In this document: positions 54,467 to 64,000 of the stretch, one piece after another | How positions within the stretch are numbered: position 1 is the stretch's first letter | Layout of the letters: each line of letters opens with the position of its first letter | Origin: Gautieria morchelliformis | Taxonomy: Eukaryota > Basidiomycota > Agaricomycetes > Gomphales > Gomphaceae | Assembly: GCA_015179125.1 (NCBI GenBank) | Contig: WHVA01000009.1 | Coordinates: forward strand, 248,001-312,000 | Length of the DNA: 64,000 nucleotides | Direction of reading: 5' to 3' | Notes under the pieces: generated by a model | Databases searched by the model: none | Seen by the model: only the letters and a program-made list of their open reading frames with translations | Told to the model about the DNA's origin: nothing | Translations under genes and position numbers: made by a program

Positions 54467-56113
54467 CTAAAGTAAACCTGGCGTCATGCTCTCCACCTCG
54501 TCCTCATCATCACTGTCGGAATCTCTGTCCATGGCCTCGTTTGCTGCGATCTCTAGCTCGTCTAAATCCCAACCTAACATCTGTTTTTCCATTTTCGCAG
54601 CTCGCACTTCTATGGCCAAGGTTTGCAGCATCTCGTCACTGATTACCACAATAACCGTCAGCTCGTGACAGAGAATCATCACGCCATAGTCCCTACCTTG
54701 CCTGGCTTTGCACCCATACGCAGAAGTCATCGACCCAAACTTTAGAATACAGATAGTACACATCATGCCGATCAAGGATGTCCTTCATGCCCAGGAGCAC
54801 CTTGACGACCACTCTCCGACCGCCTTCAAGTACATCGGCGACGTCGAGCTTACAGCGGTTGCAAAGCGCAAATGAACGATACAGCGGAAACGCAAGCGCA
54901 CGTTTGTAAGAAGGAACGAGGGCTTCGTAGATAGGAAGAGCTGGTGAAGGAGGAGACAGAGATGCAAAGGCAGGCGTCAGGACGGATATTGTCCATGCCG
55001 ACTCGGATGTTGGGTCAGCGAGTGTTGTCCGCGTATCATAAGCATTCGAGAAGAGAAGCGTGACAAGGGTTAAGTAAAGCGAACGCGTTTGCAATACCGT
55101 TGGTAGATCTGGTTCAGAAATGATTCAGCCATGAGGGCATACACAACCTGTTGCAAAATACTTACATTCCTTCTGTGGGAGACGAAGCATTGTAAGCTTC
55201 TGCTCCTCTGTAAATCCATGTGATGGACAAGCTCCAAGGGCATATGGGTACTGCCATCGTATGAGACCCCGAATCTCTTCATCGTTTACAAAATCGGCGC
55301 TTTGGTCCATATGTTAGGTGGAGTTTAAGATAACAGCCGCAAACTCACAGGTAGTACTCCTCGTCAAACTTCTTATTTACACGCTCCTCACCTCTCCGTC
55401 TGCGCTCATTTTGGCCAAGAGTTTCTGCATCGGGACCAAGCTCATTTGCCTCGTTTTCCGTATAGGTTACGTGACGAAAGTATCCAGAATGCATATCTAG
55501 AAAACCATATGTGCGCTGGTGACTTGTCGCCAGCTGGGGTGGCACGGCCTCTGGGAGCTGCTGGGGGAACTGCCAATCGTTTCTTGCAGCTGCGCAATAC
55601 ATTCAGCGGGAGACGGAGTTATATGATAGTGCGCTCTACCTTCACGGAACAGCTTATGTTCCTGCTCAAGGCTTAGCCTTTCCGTGTTTTCTGTAAGGAG
55701 AGCAATCTCGTCGTCTTTCGAATCAATGACTTCTATGACTGGATGTTGCTCATTCCGATGATCTGACCTCGGAGTCAGAAGTTTGGACAATAGGTCCAAA
55801 TCCTCGAATTCCTGTCCCGGGACCTCCTTTGTGAGTGTCACATTCAGGTAACCGCTTGACGGGTCGTATAGCGCTGACGAGTTCTCGTCTTCGAGGACGG
55901 CATGGGGGAGATGTAGTGTGAGGAAGTAAGGGTTGATATGGAGCGAGAACAAAGAGCCCTCGACATGTATTTCGACGTCTGAAGCCTTGTCTAGTCAGTT
56001 GTAAACTCGAGAAGTAATGAACGAGAGACATCACTTACTCTAACAGATGGAACGTAGATGGAGATGTTTACTGAGTTGTCCGTCTGTGCACAGGAGAACC
56101 TCGGCGTTAACAT
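54467..56113 (-). CDS. SHQ1: H/ACA ribonucleoprotein assembly factor SHQ1
   Basis: SHQ1 chaperones the pseudouridine synthase Cbf5/dyskerin before its assembly into H/ACA snoRNPs. Exon 1 starts MLTPRFSCAQTDNSVNIS and ends SIYVPSVR. An intron of about 50 nt leads to ASDVEIHVEGSLFSLHIN, PYFLTLHLPHAV and LTKEVPGQEFEDLDLL, which together form the N-terminal CS domain. A 49-nt intron (GTAGAGCGC...GCGCAG) near 55590-55640 joins HKLFRE to AARNDWQFPQQLPE. Next come TYGFLDMHSGYFRHV, VNDEEIRGLIRWQYPYALG and the C-terminal SHQ1 helical domain: YKRALAFPLYRSFALCNR, VVVKVLLGMKDILDRHDVYY and LYSKVWVDDFCVWVQSQ. It ends with an acidic DSDSDDEDE tail at 54467. I prefer the start at 56113 to the upstream in-frame ATG at 56173, because the family starts at M-x-T-P-x-F. 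Complete by eye. Confidence 0.9.
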
Positions 56114-56188
56114 GCAGGAAGGCTGCCGGATGCGCCTGCACGCACCTACAGCTCCTTCTGCTTCGCTCCTCACTCATCCTCCCTCGCA

Positions 56189-56818
56189 ATGCCGATGCCT
56201 CAGGTACTCCCACATGCGAACGATGATCAAACACCACTTAAGCCTAGAACTGACAAACTGTCAAGGCCACTCAAGGCGGATGCCCTTTGCCAACATATTA
56301 GAACAGCTCTAACTTCCGAGGCTTTCAATGTAGTCAACCATGACCTGGTAGTGGCACAAAGGTCAACAAGATTCAGGTTGGACACTATAACCTCTAAAAG
56401 TTGTTCCTCATATGTAAAAGCCATCATGGTGATCGATAAACCAGAAAAGAAACTCTACAAGCCTGTTACCAAACTGCTTACGGAGATACGTCACTTTGTT
56501 CAGTGCATGTGGGTCAACACGCCATTAACCTCTGCTCTCACTGATAAAAATTTGCTCCTAATGTTTATAATTCTAGCAAGTTTTGTCCAAGACGCTGATT
56601 ATGGGCCAGACATTGCAGCTGTTGAGGGAACCGCCCAAGAAGTTACAAACTATCTGGAAAACAATGTCCACCCAGATTGGCTTTTGGCCTTGCACTTGTC
56701 CCAGCTCATGTCTGTCAGCCAAATAAAGTTAGCTGAGATGCCTAAGGAGAGGAACACTGATGATCTTACTCAATTGCTGAGCTATGTTTGGTGTACAAAA
56801 AAGTACCTCATGCCTTGA
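56189..56818 (+). CDS. Orphan ORF, 209 codons, divergent from SHQ1
   Basis: Not recognised. It starts MPMPQVLPHANDDQTPLKPR, 75 bp from the SHQ1 start on the other strand. The body is mixed alpha-helical in appearance (TALTSEAFNVVNHDLVVAQ, SYVKAIMVIDKPEKKLYKPV, DKNLLLMFIILASFVQDADY, HPDWLLALHLSQLMSVSQIK). No signal peptide or clear membrane span. Codon choice is ordinary. The last residues run into the inverted gypsy-3 fragment (from about 56800), so the natural C-terminus has been lost or replaced. It may be a host gene cut by the retroelement or a piece of another element. Confidence 0.4.
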   Translation: MPMPQVLPHANDDQTPLKPRTDKLSRPLKADALCQHIRTALTSEAFNVVNHDLVVAQRSTRFRLDTITSKSCSSYVKAIMVIDKPEKKLYKPVTKLLTEIRHFVQCMWVNTPLTSALTDKNLLLMFIILASFVQDADYGPDIAAVEGTAQEVTNYLENNVHPDWLLALHLSQLMSVSQIKLAEMPKERNTDDLTQLLSYVWCTKKYLMP

Positions 56819-57042
56819 AGTTGGTTGATGAGTTTGGAGATGAGCAGGGTCTGATACTGGTTCTTGGTCGTGATCACGTTCAAGGCTTGGTAGTCCTGCA
56901 CCAGCAGAGGGATCCATCCTTCTTCTTGATGAAGAAGACCAGGGAAGGCATCAGCGACTTAGATGGGGTGATCCTCCTGGTGTGGAGGTTCTCTTGCAAG
57001 AAGTTGTCCAGCTTGATCTGCTCTGAGGGAGACGGTGGGTAC

Positions 57043-57735
57043 TGTTACGACCGTTCATTTCCGATTTCCGACCCTCAGTTCCGCCACTCCTTCCGCCCCT
57101 CCAATAGTTCCGCACAACGTTCCGCCCCTCCGACATTTCCGACATTCCGCCCCTTGTACATTTCCCTTGTTCTTTCGACTCTATTACTCGGACCCACCGG
57201 ATCTACCTCGCCATTCATCAAAACCATATATCCGGTCACCCTTGTAGTTCGTTGTCAGATATGTTTTCCCGACCCCTTGTTCTTTGTCATTGTTCTACCT
57301 TACCCTGAACCCCCCTTGTAGTCCCATTGTTCCCAATTAGTTAGTTCCCACACATTGTACTCGACTTCCGCTTCCTCCGGAATTTGCTTAGTACAACACC
57401 ATTACTTGTTGCTCTGCGCTTTGTATAAAACCCCCCTCATGTATGTCTGTTATTCTGCAATCAGATAATCACCTTCGATACTTGATTTCCTTCGCTCCAT
57501 CTCCTGTTCTTAGCACAGCGAGTCTAGTAAGACCTCCGTCTCTCTCTCAGCCTTCCGTCTTCCGCCTTCCGCCTCATCTCCGACTCAAGTTCCGACCAAA
57601 CCTCTGGGGCAGTACTTTCCGACTTCCGGCTCATTTCCGAAATACCTAGGACGATAGTTCATTGGGGGCGCAACCTATAAGTTGAAGCCGCTGTCCTTTC
57701 CAGTTCCGACTTAGTGGAAATCTCGATACGTAACA
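57043..57735 (+). mobile_element. Solo LTR-A, 693 bp, TSD GGTAC
   Basis: It starts TGTTACGACCGTTCATTTCC and ends GATACGTAACA. The perfect pentamer GGTAC lies on both sides (57038-57042 and 57736-57740). The interrupted gypsy-3 frame (KVYP) continues across. It contains many TTCCGAC/TTCCGCC variants. Confidence 0.92.
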
Positions 57736-58318
57736 GGTACACCTTGCAGTTCATCGGCTTGGACCAGGCTTGAGCTCAATCGTGTGATCCAAGACTTTCC
57801 GAGTTGGCAGGGTGTCGAAGGACTCTTTGGCAAGGACATCTTTGAAGCCCTGCAGGTACTCCAGGCTCTCAGTCTTGGTTGGCATACTTCTGGGAAGCCT
57901 CAGCAAGGCATTGGGATGTCATGGTCGCGGCTCAGATAGCCTTGGGTTCAGGCTCATAGGGTAGGTTGTTACGTATCGAGATTTCCGCTAAGTCGGAACT
58001 GGAAAGGACAGCGGCTTCAACTTGTAGGTTGCGCCCCCAATGAACTATCGTCCTAATTATTTCGGAACTGAGTCGGAAATCAGAAAGTACCGAACCACAG
58101 GTTTGGTCAGAACTTGAGTCGGAACTGAGGCAGAAGGCGGAAGACTGAAGACGGAGAGAGACTGAGATCTTGCTAGACTCGCTGTGCTAAGAACAGGAGA
58201 TGGAGCGAAGGAAATCAAGTATCGAAGGCGATTATCTGATTGCAGAATAAGAGACATACATGACAGGCCTTTTATACAAAGAGCTGAGGCAACAGGTAAT
58301 GATGTGGTACTAAGCAAA

Positions 58319-58816
58319 TGTTGGGTGCATTTATGCTCCTGCACCAAAATCAAGCATAATATATCCAATTTGTTGTGTGGCCTTCCAATTTCTTCTCACA
58401 TTGTTCTTGTATTATGCATCCATTTCTCTGGTTATTTTCGAAATTTTCCACTCATTCCTTATCTCTCTATTTCATCTTGTTATTCCTACTTTCACAAGCG
58501 GCTGCACCCAGCGGAGTCTGAAATGACTTCGACGCGCGAGCTCTTGGGCGCTAAAGGGCCGGGTAGTAGTACATGCGCAGTGGAACACATTTCCCCCTCT
58601 CTCAGTGACCACTAAATTCACTGAGAGAGGCAAGTAAATTAGTCTAGTAGTCTTTGCATTTACTGACCTAGAAATCCTCTGTAGTGAATTGATTTCTAGG
58701 TAGTGTATAATATATTTAGAGTGACCACTAAATTCACTGAGAGAGTGAATTGATTTCTAGTCTATTCTTTTGAATAACAAGTCCATACCTACTGCCTATA
58801 ATTCCTGTCCACAACA
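58319..58816 (+). mobile_element. Copia-3 5' LTR (498 bp)
   Basis: It starts TGTTGGGTGCATTTATG and ends TGTCCACAACA. It is preceded by GCAAA, which recurs after the 3' LTR (63578-63582). It looks identical to the 3' LTR over its whole length. Like copia-1, it contains a tandemly repeated segment with CACTAAATTCACTGAGAGAG. Confidence 0.95.
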
Positions 58817-58829
58817 GGGTTATGGGCCC
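58817..58829 (+). other. Copia-3 primer binding site
   Basis: GGGTTATGGGCCC directly follows the LTR and is complementary to the anticodon arm of initiator tRNA-Met. The ATG pairing with the CAU anticodon (58822-58824) is the polyprotein start codon. Confidence 0.85.
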
Positions 58830-61800
58830 CGGAGACACTTCTGAGAAGCTATTGGGTGTTGAGAAGCTTGCTACTGATGGAAGTAATTGGCCATTGTGGC
58901 GAGCCACTCTCATCAGCTATTTCGAGTCCAAAAATCTACTCAAGCATGTAGAAGGGAGAGTCACTAGACCTCCTGATCCTCCAGTCATGCCCCCAGGCCA
59001 TATTCTTACAGAAGCTGAGGAAACTCAGATGGATAAGGCTGAGGAGAAGCTGGAGAGATACCTTGCTAGAGAAGGACAAGCCAAGACCCAAATCATCGTC
59101 TCAGTGTCAGAGTCATTAGCCCTGATGCTACAGAAGCAGAAGACAGCAAAAGAGACTTGGGATGCACTGGTCAATGAAATGACCAAAAAGCCCAAGATGG
59201 TCCTCACCAGCCTGCAGAGACAACTCCGCAGTATGAGATGTCCTGAGGATGGAGACCTGAGAGATCATTTGGACAAGGCCCAAGACCTATATGCTCGTCT
59301 TAATGAGATGGGAGCTAGAGTTTCTGAAGAAGAATTCATGGACATCATCCTTGCGTCACTTCCACCATCCTATGAGGCAGTCATGAACGCCCTTACCACT
59401 TCGCTTGAAGAATGCGGGATGCCATTGGTCCCTGATAATATTATTAGGGTACTAAAGGCTCAGTATGACAGGAAGAAAACACTCCCGCAAGAAGAGCAGG
59501 TGTTTATTGGTTCATCTACTAAGAAGGACCAGAAGGGGCAGAAGGCGCATGTATGCACCAACTGCAAAAAGCCTGGACATTCCATCGAAAATTGCTGGGC
59601 TAAAGGAGGTGGTAAAGAAGGTCAAGGACCACGTCAGAAGAAGAAAGCCAAGGGCAAGAAGAAGAAGAAGGGTAAAGCAAAAGCGAATGTTGCCGAAGAA
59701 GAGTCTACTTCTGAGGAAAGTGGTGATGGGCATCTTGCCTTCACCAATTTCGACGAGTGCTCTAATTTCAATTTGAGCACATCCTCAGGAGTTATAGTCA
59801 TACTCGACACCGGAACGACATCGCATATGACTCCTCACAAAAATTTATTGAGGAACTACTGTCAATTCTCACAGCCGAGGACTATCCGAGCAGCCAACAA
59901 AGGTACCTTTGATGCCTTCGGCTCAGGACTGCTCGTATTATCCAATAAGGTTGGAGATAGAACAGTAGAAGTTACGTTGCAAGATACATACTATGCACCC
60001 AAAATTGCTGCTACCCTCGTCTCGATCGGTCGGTGCGATGATGCTGGCTACGACATTCGACTCGGTGGCCAGAAATGCACAATATCTAATGCTGCTGGAA
60101 AAGTATTGATGCAAGCACCGAAAGTCAATGGCTTATATCGACTAGACCTCCAGTCACCAAGTGCTCAAGCCCATATGTGTTTATCTGCCATGGAAATTCA
60201 TCAAAAGATGGGGCACATCTCGCAGAAGTCCCTACAACATCTATTAAATCATGGCATGATATTGGGCATTGAACTGAGCTCCACAGGCGATAGAATTGTC
60301 TGTGATGCGTGTATTCAGGCCAAGATTGCACGCAAACCTCTTCCTCGAGAACCCAGAGACCGCACATCAAAATTCGGTGACAGAATTTATTCTGATGTCT
60401 GGGGACCTGCAAGACACCTCACGATCGATAAGAAGTCATATTATGTCTCCTTTATCGATGACTACTCAAGAGAATCGGTGATCTATCTCATGGCGAACAA
60501 ATCAGAAGCATTCTCAAAGTACAAGCTCTACGAGGCTTTAATGCTTCGACAGAGAAATGTGCACATCAAGGCACTTGTTTCTGATCGAGGGGGCGAGTAT
60601 ACGAGCTCTGAATTCGAACAGCATCTAGCCAAACAAGGCACGAAGCATCAGTTGACGGTACACGACACACCAGAGTCCAATGGTGTTGCGGAACGCCTGA
60701 ACCGAACTCTCACTGAGAGAACTCGTGCCATGCTGCTAGAATCAGGCCTTCCTAAGATATTATGGGGCTATGCAATACAGCATGCCAATTATCTTAGGAA
60801 CAGGACGCATACAAGAGCTCTACCGGATAAAACGCCCTACGAGATGATTCACCATGAAAAACCGAATCTCAAAGACATTCACGCGTGGGGAACTGAAATT
60901 TACGTTAAAATCACTCAGGGAGATAAATTGGCAGCTCGTGCCAAGAGAGCTCGGTGGATAGGAATTTCTGCGCAGAGCCATGGTCATTATATTTATTGGC
61001 CTGACTCACACAAAGTTTCTGTCGAGCGGAACGTTGTGTTTGATTCAGAGATGAAGAAGGGAAAGGTCCCAATCATTTCTATTGAGGAATCCAAGCTACC
61101 TACGTCTAAAGAGGAGAAGAAGGCCATTCCGGCATCAGTGCCTGTGCCCGGTCGCTTAGTCAGCGAAGAGGCAAAGATCGAAGAAATTGATGAAAGTGCA
61201 CCGGAAGAATATCTTGAAAAGCTGCAACCTATTCAGGGAGTTGATGACAGACCTAGAGAAGCTGAACCGATAAGGAGAAGCGAAAGGATCCGTCAACAAC
61301 AAGTGCAGCCGGCCCCATCAGGTCCCGTAACAAGATCTCAAACCCAGAGACAAGCTGGCGCACATATGACTACGCTAGCTTACGAGGACGTTGAGGACCA
61401 TAAAGAAGTTTTATTCGACCAAGAATTATCCTCCGAGATTGATGGCATCAGTAACTATGAGTGTGCCATCAGTGCGTTTCTAACCAACGGTCAAAACAAT
61501 AACAAGGCGCCGGATTTGAGTCAAATTGAACCTAGCAATGCAGACGAAGCTCTGAATAATCCTATATGGAAGAAATCAATGGACAAAGAGTATGAGGCCC
61601 TAATCGACAAGGGAGTGTGGGAACGAGCCAAACCACCTCCTGGAGCCAATATTGTCGGTAATAAATGGGTCTACCTTTGGAAGCGTAATCCAGAAGGGAA
61701 ACCAATAATGCCTAAATCGAGAATGGTCGCCCAAGGCTTCACGCAGAAGTTTGGAGTCGACTATGATGAGACATACTCACCTGTTGCTCGGTTATCCTCC

Positions 61801-63066
61801 CTACGGATCATATGCGCCATTGCTGCTAGGAATGACTGGCCTATTCATCAAATGGACGTGGACTATGCATACCTCAATGCTACGTTGCCCGAACCTATTT
61901 ACATGAAGCAGCCGTATGGATATGAGTCAGGAGACAGAGGCGAAGTGCTACTTTTGAAGAAAGCACTCTACGGCCTCAAGCAATCTGGAAGAGAATGGTA
62001 CAAACGTCTAAGTGGTGAATTCCACAAGTTAGGATTCACTACGTCAGCCACAGACGGGGCTGTATTTTATAGACGTGGCGGAAAGGGGCATGTGATCATT
62101 GCAACAGCTGTGGACGACCTTACCATCACAGCTGAGAATCAATCAGTCCTGGACGAAGTCAAACGAGATCTTGCTCAGGTCTTCAGTATGAAAGATCTAG
62201 GCGAGATTCATTGGCTATTGAATCTCAAAATCGAAAGAGACTGGCAGAAGAAGACCATTGCAATTTCACAACTTGCATACATCGAGAAGATCATCAAAAA
62301 ATTTAATCTCGAAGATGCAAAGACTTATGCTACGCCTCTTGATCCAGCCGTAAAATTATCTAAAGACCAATGTCCTTCTACAGAGAGAGGCAAGAAAGCC
62401 ATGTCGAAGTTTCCATACAGGCAAGCTATAGGATCACTGATGTGGGCGGCTGTAGCCACTCGACCTGACATTGCATTTGCGGTGTCATTACTCTCGCAAT
62501 TCCTTGAAAATCCAGGTGGCACACACTGGAATGCAGTCAAACGTGTCTTCAAATATTTGAAAGGCACGAAGCATTACAAACTCACACTTGGAAGAAATCA
62601 AGACGGCTTGATGGGGTATTCAGATGCAGATTGGGGTTCACAGAGTCATAGGCGTTCGTATTCGGCATACTTATTTCAGATTGATGGAGGCACTGTTTCA
62701 TGGAGTTGCCAGAAACAGTCGATAGTAGCCCTCTCATCAACTGAAGCCGAATTCGTCGCCCTGACCCATGCGGGCAAAGAGGCTCTTTGGATGCGCCATT
62801 TTATTTCTGAAATATTCCAACCACTGAACAGACCCATCCAAGTTTATTCAGACAATCAATCAGCCATTGCCATCACGTATGGCACCCAACAACACACGAG
62901 AACCAAGCATTTCGACATCCGATTATATTTCCTTCGAGATATAATCAAAAATCAACAAGCCAAGCTCGTTTATTTGCCAACCGAACAAATGTTGGCAGAT
63001 ATCCTCACTAAAGGACTTCCTAGTCCTAGAGTGAAGATTCTCAACGAGCAAATCGGAATATATTAA
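58822..63066 (+). CDS. Copia-3 Gag-Pol polyprotein, intact, 1414 residues
   Basis: A single uninterrupted frame from the ATG inside the primer binding site to TAA at 63066. Order: Gag helical domain (residues 1-235), zinc knuckle CTNCKKPGHSIENC (from residue 245) with a Lys-rich tail, and protease with LDTGTTSHMT (Asp 329). Then the GAG-pre-integrase zinc site (IHQKMGHIS, His 460; CDACIQAK) and an integrase with Asp 525 (YSDVWGP), Asp 588 (VSDRGGEY) and Glu 624 (NGVAERLN), which is the D-x35-E spacing. After a charged linker comes reverse transcriptase with Asp 1012 (MDVDYAYLNA) and the Asp pair 1098-1099 (AVDDLT, where copia usually has YVDD). Last is RNase H (YSDADWGSQ, SSTEAEFVALT; YSDNQSAIAI) and the terminal LPTEQMLADILTKGLPSPR. 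There is no gag stop or frameshift, so Gag:Pol ratio must be set in another way. Confidence 0.96.
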   Translation: MGPGDTSEKLLGVEKLATDGSNWPLWRATLISYFESKNLLKHVEGRVTRPPDPPVMPPGHILTEAEETQMDKAEEKLERYLAREGQAKTQIIVSVSESLALMLQKQKTAKETWDALVNEMTKKPKMVLTSLQRQLRSMRCPEDGDLRDHLDKAQDLYARLNEMGARVSEEEFMDIILASLPPSYEAVMNALTTSLEECGMPLVPDNIIRVLKAQYDRKKTLPQEEQVFIGSSTKKDQKGQKAHVCTNCKKPGHSIENCWAKGGGKEGQGPRQKKKAKGKKKKKGKAKANVAEEESTSEESGDGHLAFTNFDECSNFNLSTSSGVIVILDTGTTSHMTPHKNLLRNYCQFSQPRTIRAANKGTFDAFGSGLLVLSNKVGDRTVEVTLQDTYYAPKIAATLVSIGRCDDAGYDIRLGGQKCTISNAAGKVLMQAPKVNGLYRLDLQSPSAQAHMCLSAMEIHQKMGHISQKSLQHLLNHGMILGIELSSTGDRIVCDACIQAKIARKPLPREPRDRTSKFGDRIYSDVWGPARHLTIDKKSYYVSFIDDYSRESVIYLMANKSEAFSKYKLYEALMLRQRNVHIKALVSDRGGEYTSSEFEQHLAKQGTKHQLTVHDTPESNGVAERLNRTLTERTRAMLLESGLPKILWGYAIQHANYLRNRTHTRALPDKTPYEMIHHEKPNLKDIHAWGTEIYVKITQGDKLAARAKRARWIGISAQSHGHYIYWPDSHKVSVERNVVFDSEMKKGKVPIISIEESKLPTSKEEKKAIPASVPVPGRLVSEEAKIEEIDESAPEEYLEKLQPIQGVDDRPREAEPIRRSERIRQQQVQPAPSGPVTRSQTQRQAGAHMTTLAYEDVEDHKEVLFDQELSSEIDGISNYECAISAFLTNGQNNNKAPDLSQIEPSNADEALNNPIWKKSMDKEYEALIDKGVWERAKPPPGANIVGNKWVYLWKRNPEGKPIMPKSRMVAQGFTQKFGVDYDETYSPVARLSSLRIICAIAARNDWPIHQMDVDYAYLNATLPEPIYMKQPYGYESGDRGEVLLLKKALYGLKQSGREWYKRLSGEFHKLGFTTSATDGAVFYRRGGKGHVIIATAVDDLTITAENQSVLDEVKRDLAQVFSMKDLGEIHWLLNLKIERDWQKKTIAISQLAYIEKIIKKFNLEDAKTYATPLDPAVKLSKDQCPSTERGKKAMSKFPYRQAIGSLMWAAVATRPDIAFAVSLLSQFLENPGGTHWNAVKRVFKYLKGTKHYKLTLGRNQDGLMGYSDADWGSQSHRRSYSAYLFQIDGGTVSWSCQKQSIVALSSTEAEFVALTHAGKEALWMRHFISEIFQPLNRPIQVYSDNQSAIAITYGTQQHTRTKHFDIRLYFLRDIIKNQQAKLVYLPTEQMLADILTKGLPSPRVKILNEQIGIY

Positions 63067-63070
63067 GCTT

Positions 63071-63079
63071 GAGGGGGCG
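63071..63079 (+). other. Copia-3 polypurine tract
   Basis: GAGGGGGCG lies directly before the 3' LTR and a few bases after the stop codon, the expected place for the plus-strand primer. Confidence 0.8.
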
Positions 63080-63577
63080 TGTTGGGTGCATTTATGCTCC
63101 TGCACCAAAATCAAGCATAATATATCCAATTTGTTGTGTGGCCTTCCAATTTCTTCTCACATTGTTCTTGTATTATGCATCCATTTCTCTGGTTATTTTC
63201 GAAATTTTCCACTCATTCCTTATCTCTCTATTTCATCTTGTTATTCCTACTTTCACAAGCGGCTGCACCCAGCGGAGTCTGAAATGACTTCGACGCGCGA
63301 GCTCTTGGGCGCTAAAGGGCCGGGTAGTAGTACATGCGCAGTGGAACACATTTCCCCCTCTCTCAGTGACCACTAAATTCACTGAGAGAGGCAAGTAAAT
63401 TAGTCTAGTAGTCTTTGCATTTACTGACCTAGAAATCCTCTGTAGTGAATTGATTTCTAGGTAGTGTATAATATATTTAGAGTGACCACTAAATTCACTG
63501 AGAGAGTGAATTGATTTCTAGTCTATTCTTTTGAATAACAAGTCCATACCTACTGCCTATAATTCCTGTCCACAACA
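63080..63577 (+). mobile_element. Copia-3 3' LTR (498 bp)
   Basis: Same length and, by eye, the same sequence as the 5' LTR. Followed by GCAAA (63578-63582), the second copy of the target duplication, and then by the remainder of the inverted LTR-A. Confidence 0.95.
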
Positions 63578-64000
63578 GCAAATTCCGGAGGAAGCGGAAG
63601 TCGAGTAGACAATGCGTGGGAACTAACTATTGGGAACAATGGGACTACAAGGGGGGTTCAGGGTAAGGTAGAACAATGGCAAAGAACAAGGGGTCGGGGA
63701 AACATATCTGACAACGAAACACAAGGAGGGTCGGACATTGGTCTTGATGAACGGTAAGGTGGGTCCGGTGGGTCCGAGTAATAGAGTCGAAAGAACAAGG
63801 GAAATGTACAAGGGGCGGAATGTCGGAGGGGCAGAATGTGTTGCGGAAATATCGTAGGGGCGGAAGGTATTGCGGAACTGAGGGTCGGAAGTCGGAAATG
63901 AACGGTCGTAACATAGGTCCACATAGAGTAAGTGGTCACCCTCCCCCAGCAGGCTCACAAGGTGGGCTTGTTCGGAGCAGCTCATGGATGTTTTGCCAGA

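Larger units (their letters stand above)
57967..63913 (-). mobile_element. Solo LTR-A in minus orientation, TSD TAGGT, split by copia-3
   Basis: The plus strand begins TGTTACGTATCGAG at 57967 and ends GAACGGTCGTAACA at 63913, with TAGGT on both sides (57962-57966 and 63914-63918). Copia-3 with its own duplication sits at 58319-63577. Without it the LTR is about 683 bp, close to the plus-oriented copy. Confidence 0.9.
56800..64000 (-). pseudogene. Gypsy-3 pol fragment, interrupted by two solo LTRs and an intact copia element
   Basis: Pieces on the minus strand are 64000-63914, 57961-57736 and 57042-56800. They read EGDHLLYVDL, then a stop-rich stretch parallel to gypsy-1 (AEASQKYANQD against AEASKKHDRAE), then NCKVYPPSPSEQIKLDNF, ENLHTRRITPSKSL, VFFIKKKDGSL and NQLQGMRYF. 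This is the linker and the first part of the reverse transcriptase of a relative of gypsy-1. Many stops and shifts. It extends beyond the right edge of the window. It is the oldest layer here. Confidence 0.8.

Overview
The window looks like a transposon-rich stretch of a basidiomycete (probably Agaricomycetes) nuclear genome. Three things support this: protein-coding genes carry many introns of about 42-60 nt with GT..AG ends; there is a DUF6533 membrane protein and a KDZ-transposon-associated (CxC-type) protein, both typical of Agaricomycetes; and the retroelements are fungal Ty1/copia and Ty3/gypsy types. No tRNA, rRNA or CRISPR array was convincing.

Host-type genes lie in islands. A DUF6533 gene is at 652-2439 (+). 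A LOG-family phosphoribohydrolase is at 20306-21337 (-) and a damaged RTA1-like gene at 22607-23562 (-). A Mch1/nodulin-like MFS transporter is at 47084-49500 (-). A convergent pair follows: mitochondrial ribosomal protein uS2m (53413-54422, +) and the H/ACA snoRNP assembly factor SHQ1 (54467-56113, -). A chimeric scrap at about 45289-46206 joins a broken 5' copy of the uS2m gene to a broken 3' piece of a SERCA-type calcium ATPase gene, introns retained.

The rest is layered transposons. Three LTR families recur. Family A (TGTTACG...TAACA, about 690 bp) occurs as solo LTRs. Family B (TGTCAGGGG...TTACA) belongs to gypsy-1 (gag-pol 8141-11916). Family C (TGTCATGAC...TTGACA, about 1.27 kb) occurs in at least eight copies or fragments and belongs to a gypsy element whose gag-protease remains at 36610-39895. 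Copia elements include an intact, apparently very young copy (58319-63577, 5-bp target duplication GCAAA, LTRs identical by eye), a broken older copy (copia-1) and a decayed second family (copia-2, 41645-45290, -) that carries a solo LTR and a hAT-like insertion.

Two structural results stand out. (1) Copia-1 is split: its 5' LTR and gag-pol are at 3125-7652 (+), while its pol C-terminus and 3' LTR are at 17865-18552 on the opposite strand. Target duplications, the host LTR-A, the pol frame and a gypsy LTR all become continuous again if about 10.9 kb (7653-18552) is turned round, so this is an inversion with breakpoints inside two retrotransposons. (2) At 24999-29089 a 4.1-kb element is flanked by an 8-bp repeat ACTAACAT. 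Its long inverted ends contain arrays of a palindromic minisatellite (core TACGGTGCACGTGCACCGTA), and it encloses a spliced gene of unknown function but no recognisable transposase. This foldback-like element is the best candidate here for something undescribed.

All calls come from reading the sequence and from remembered family features; no alignments or database searches were run.
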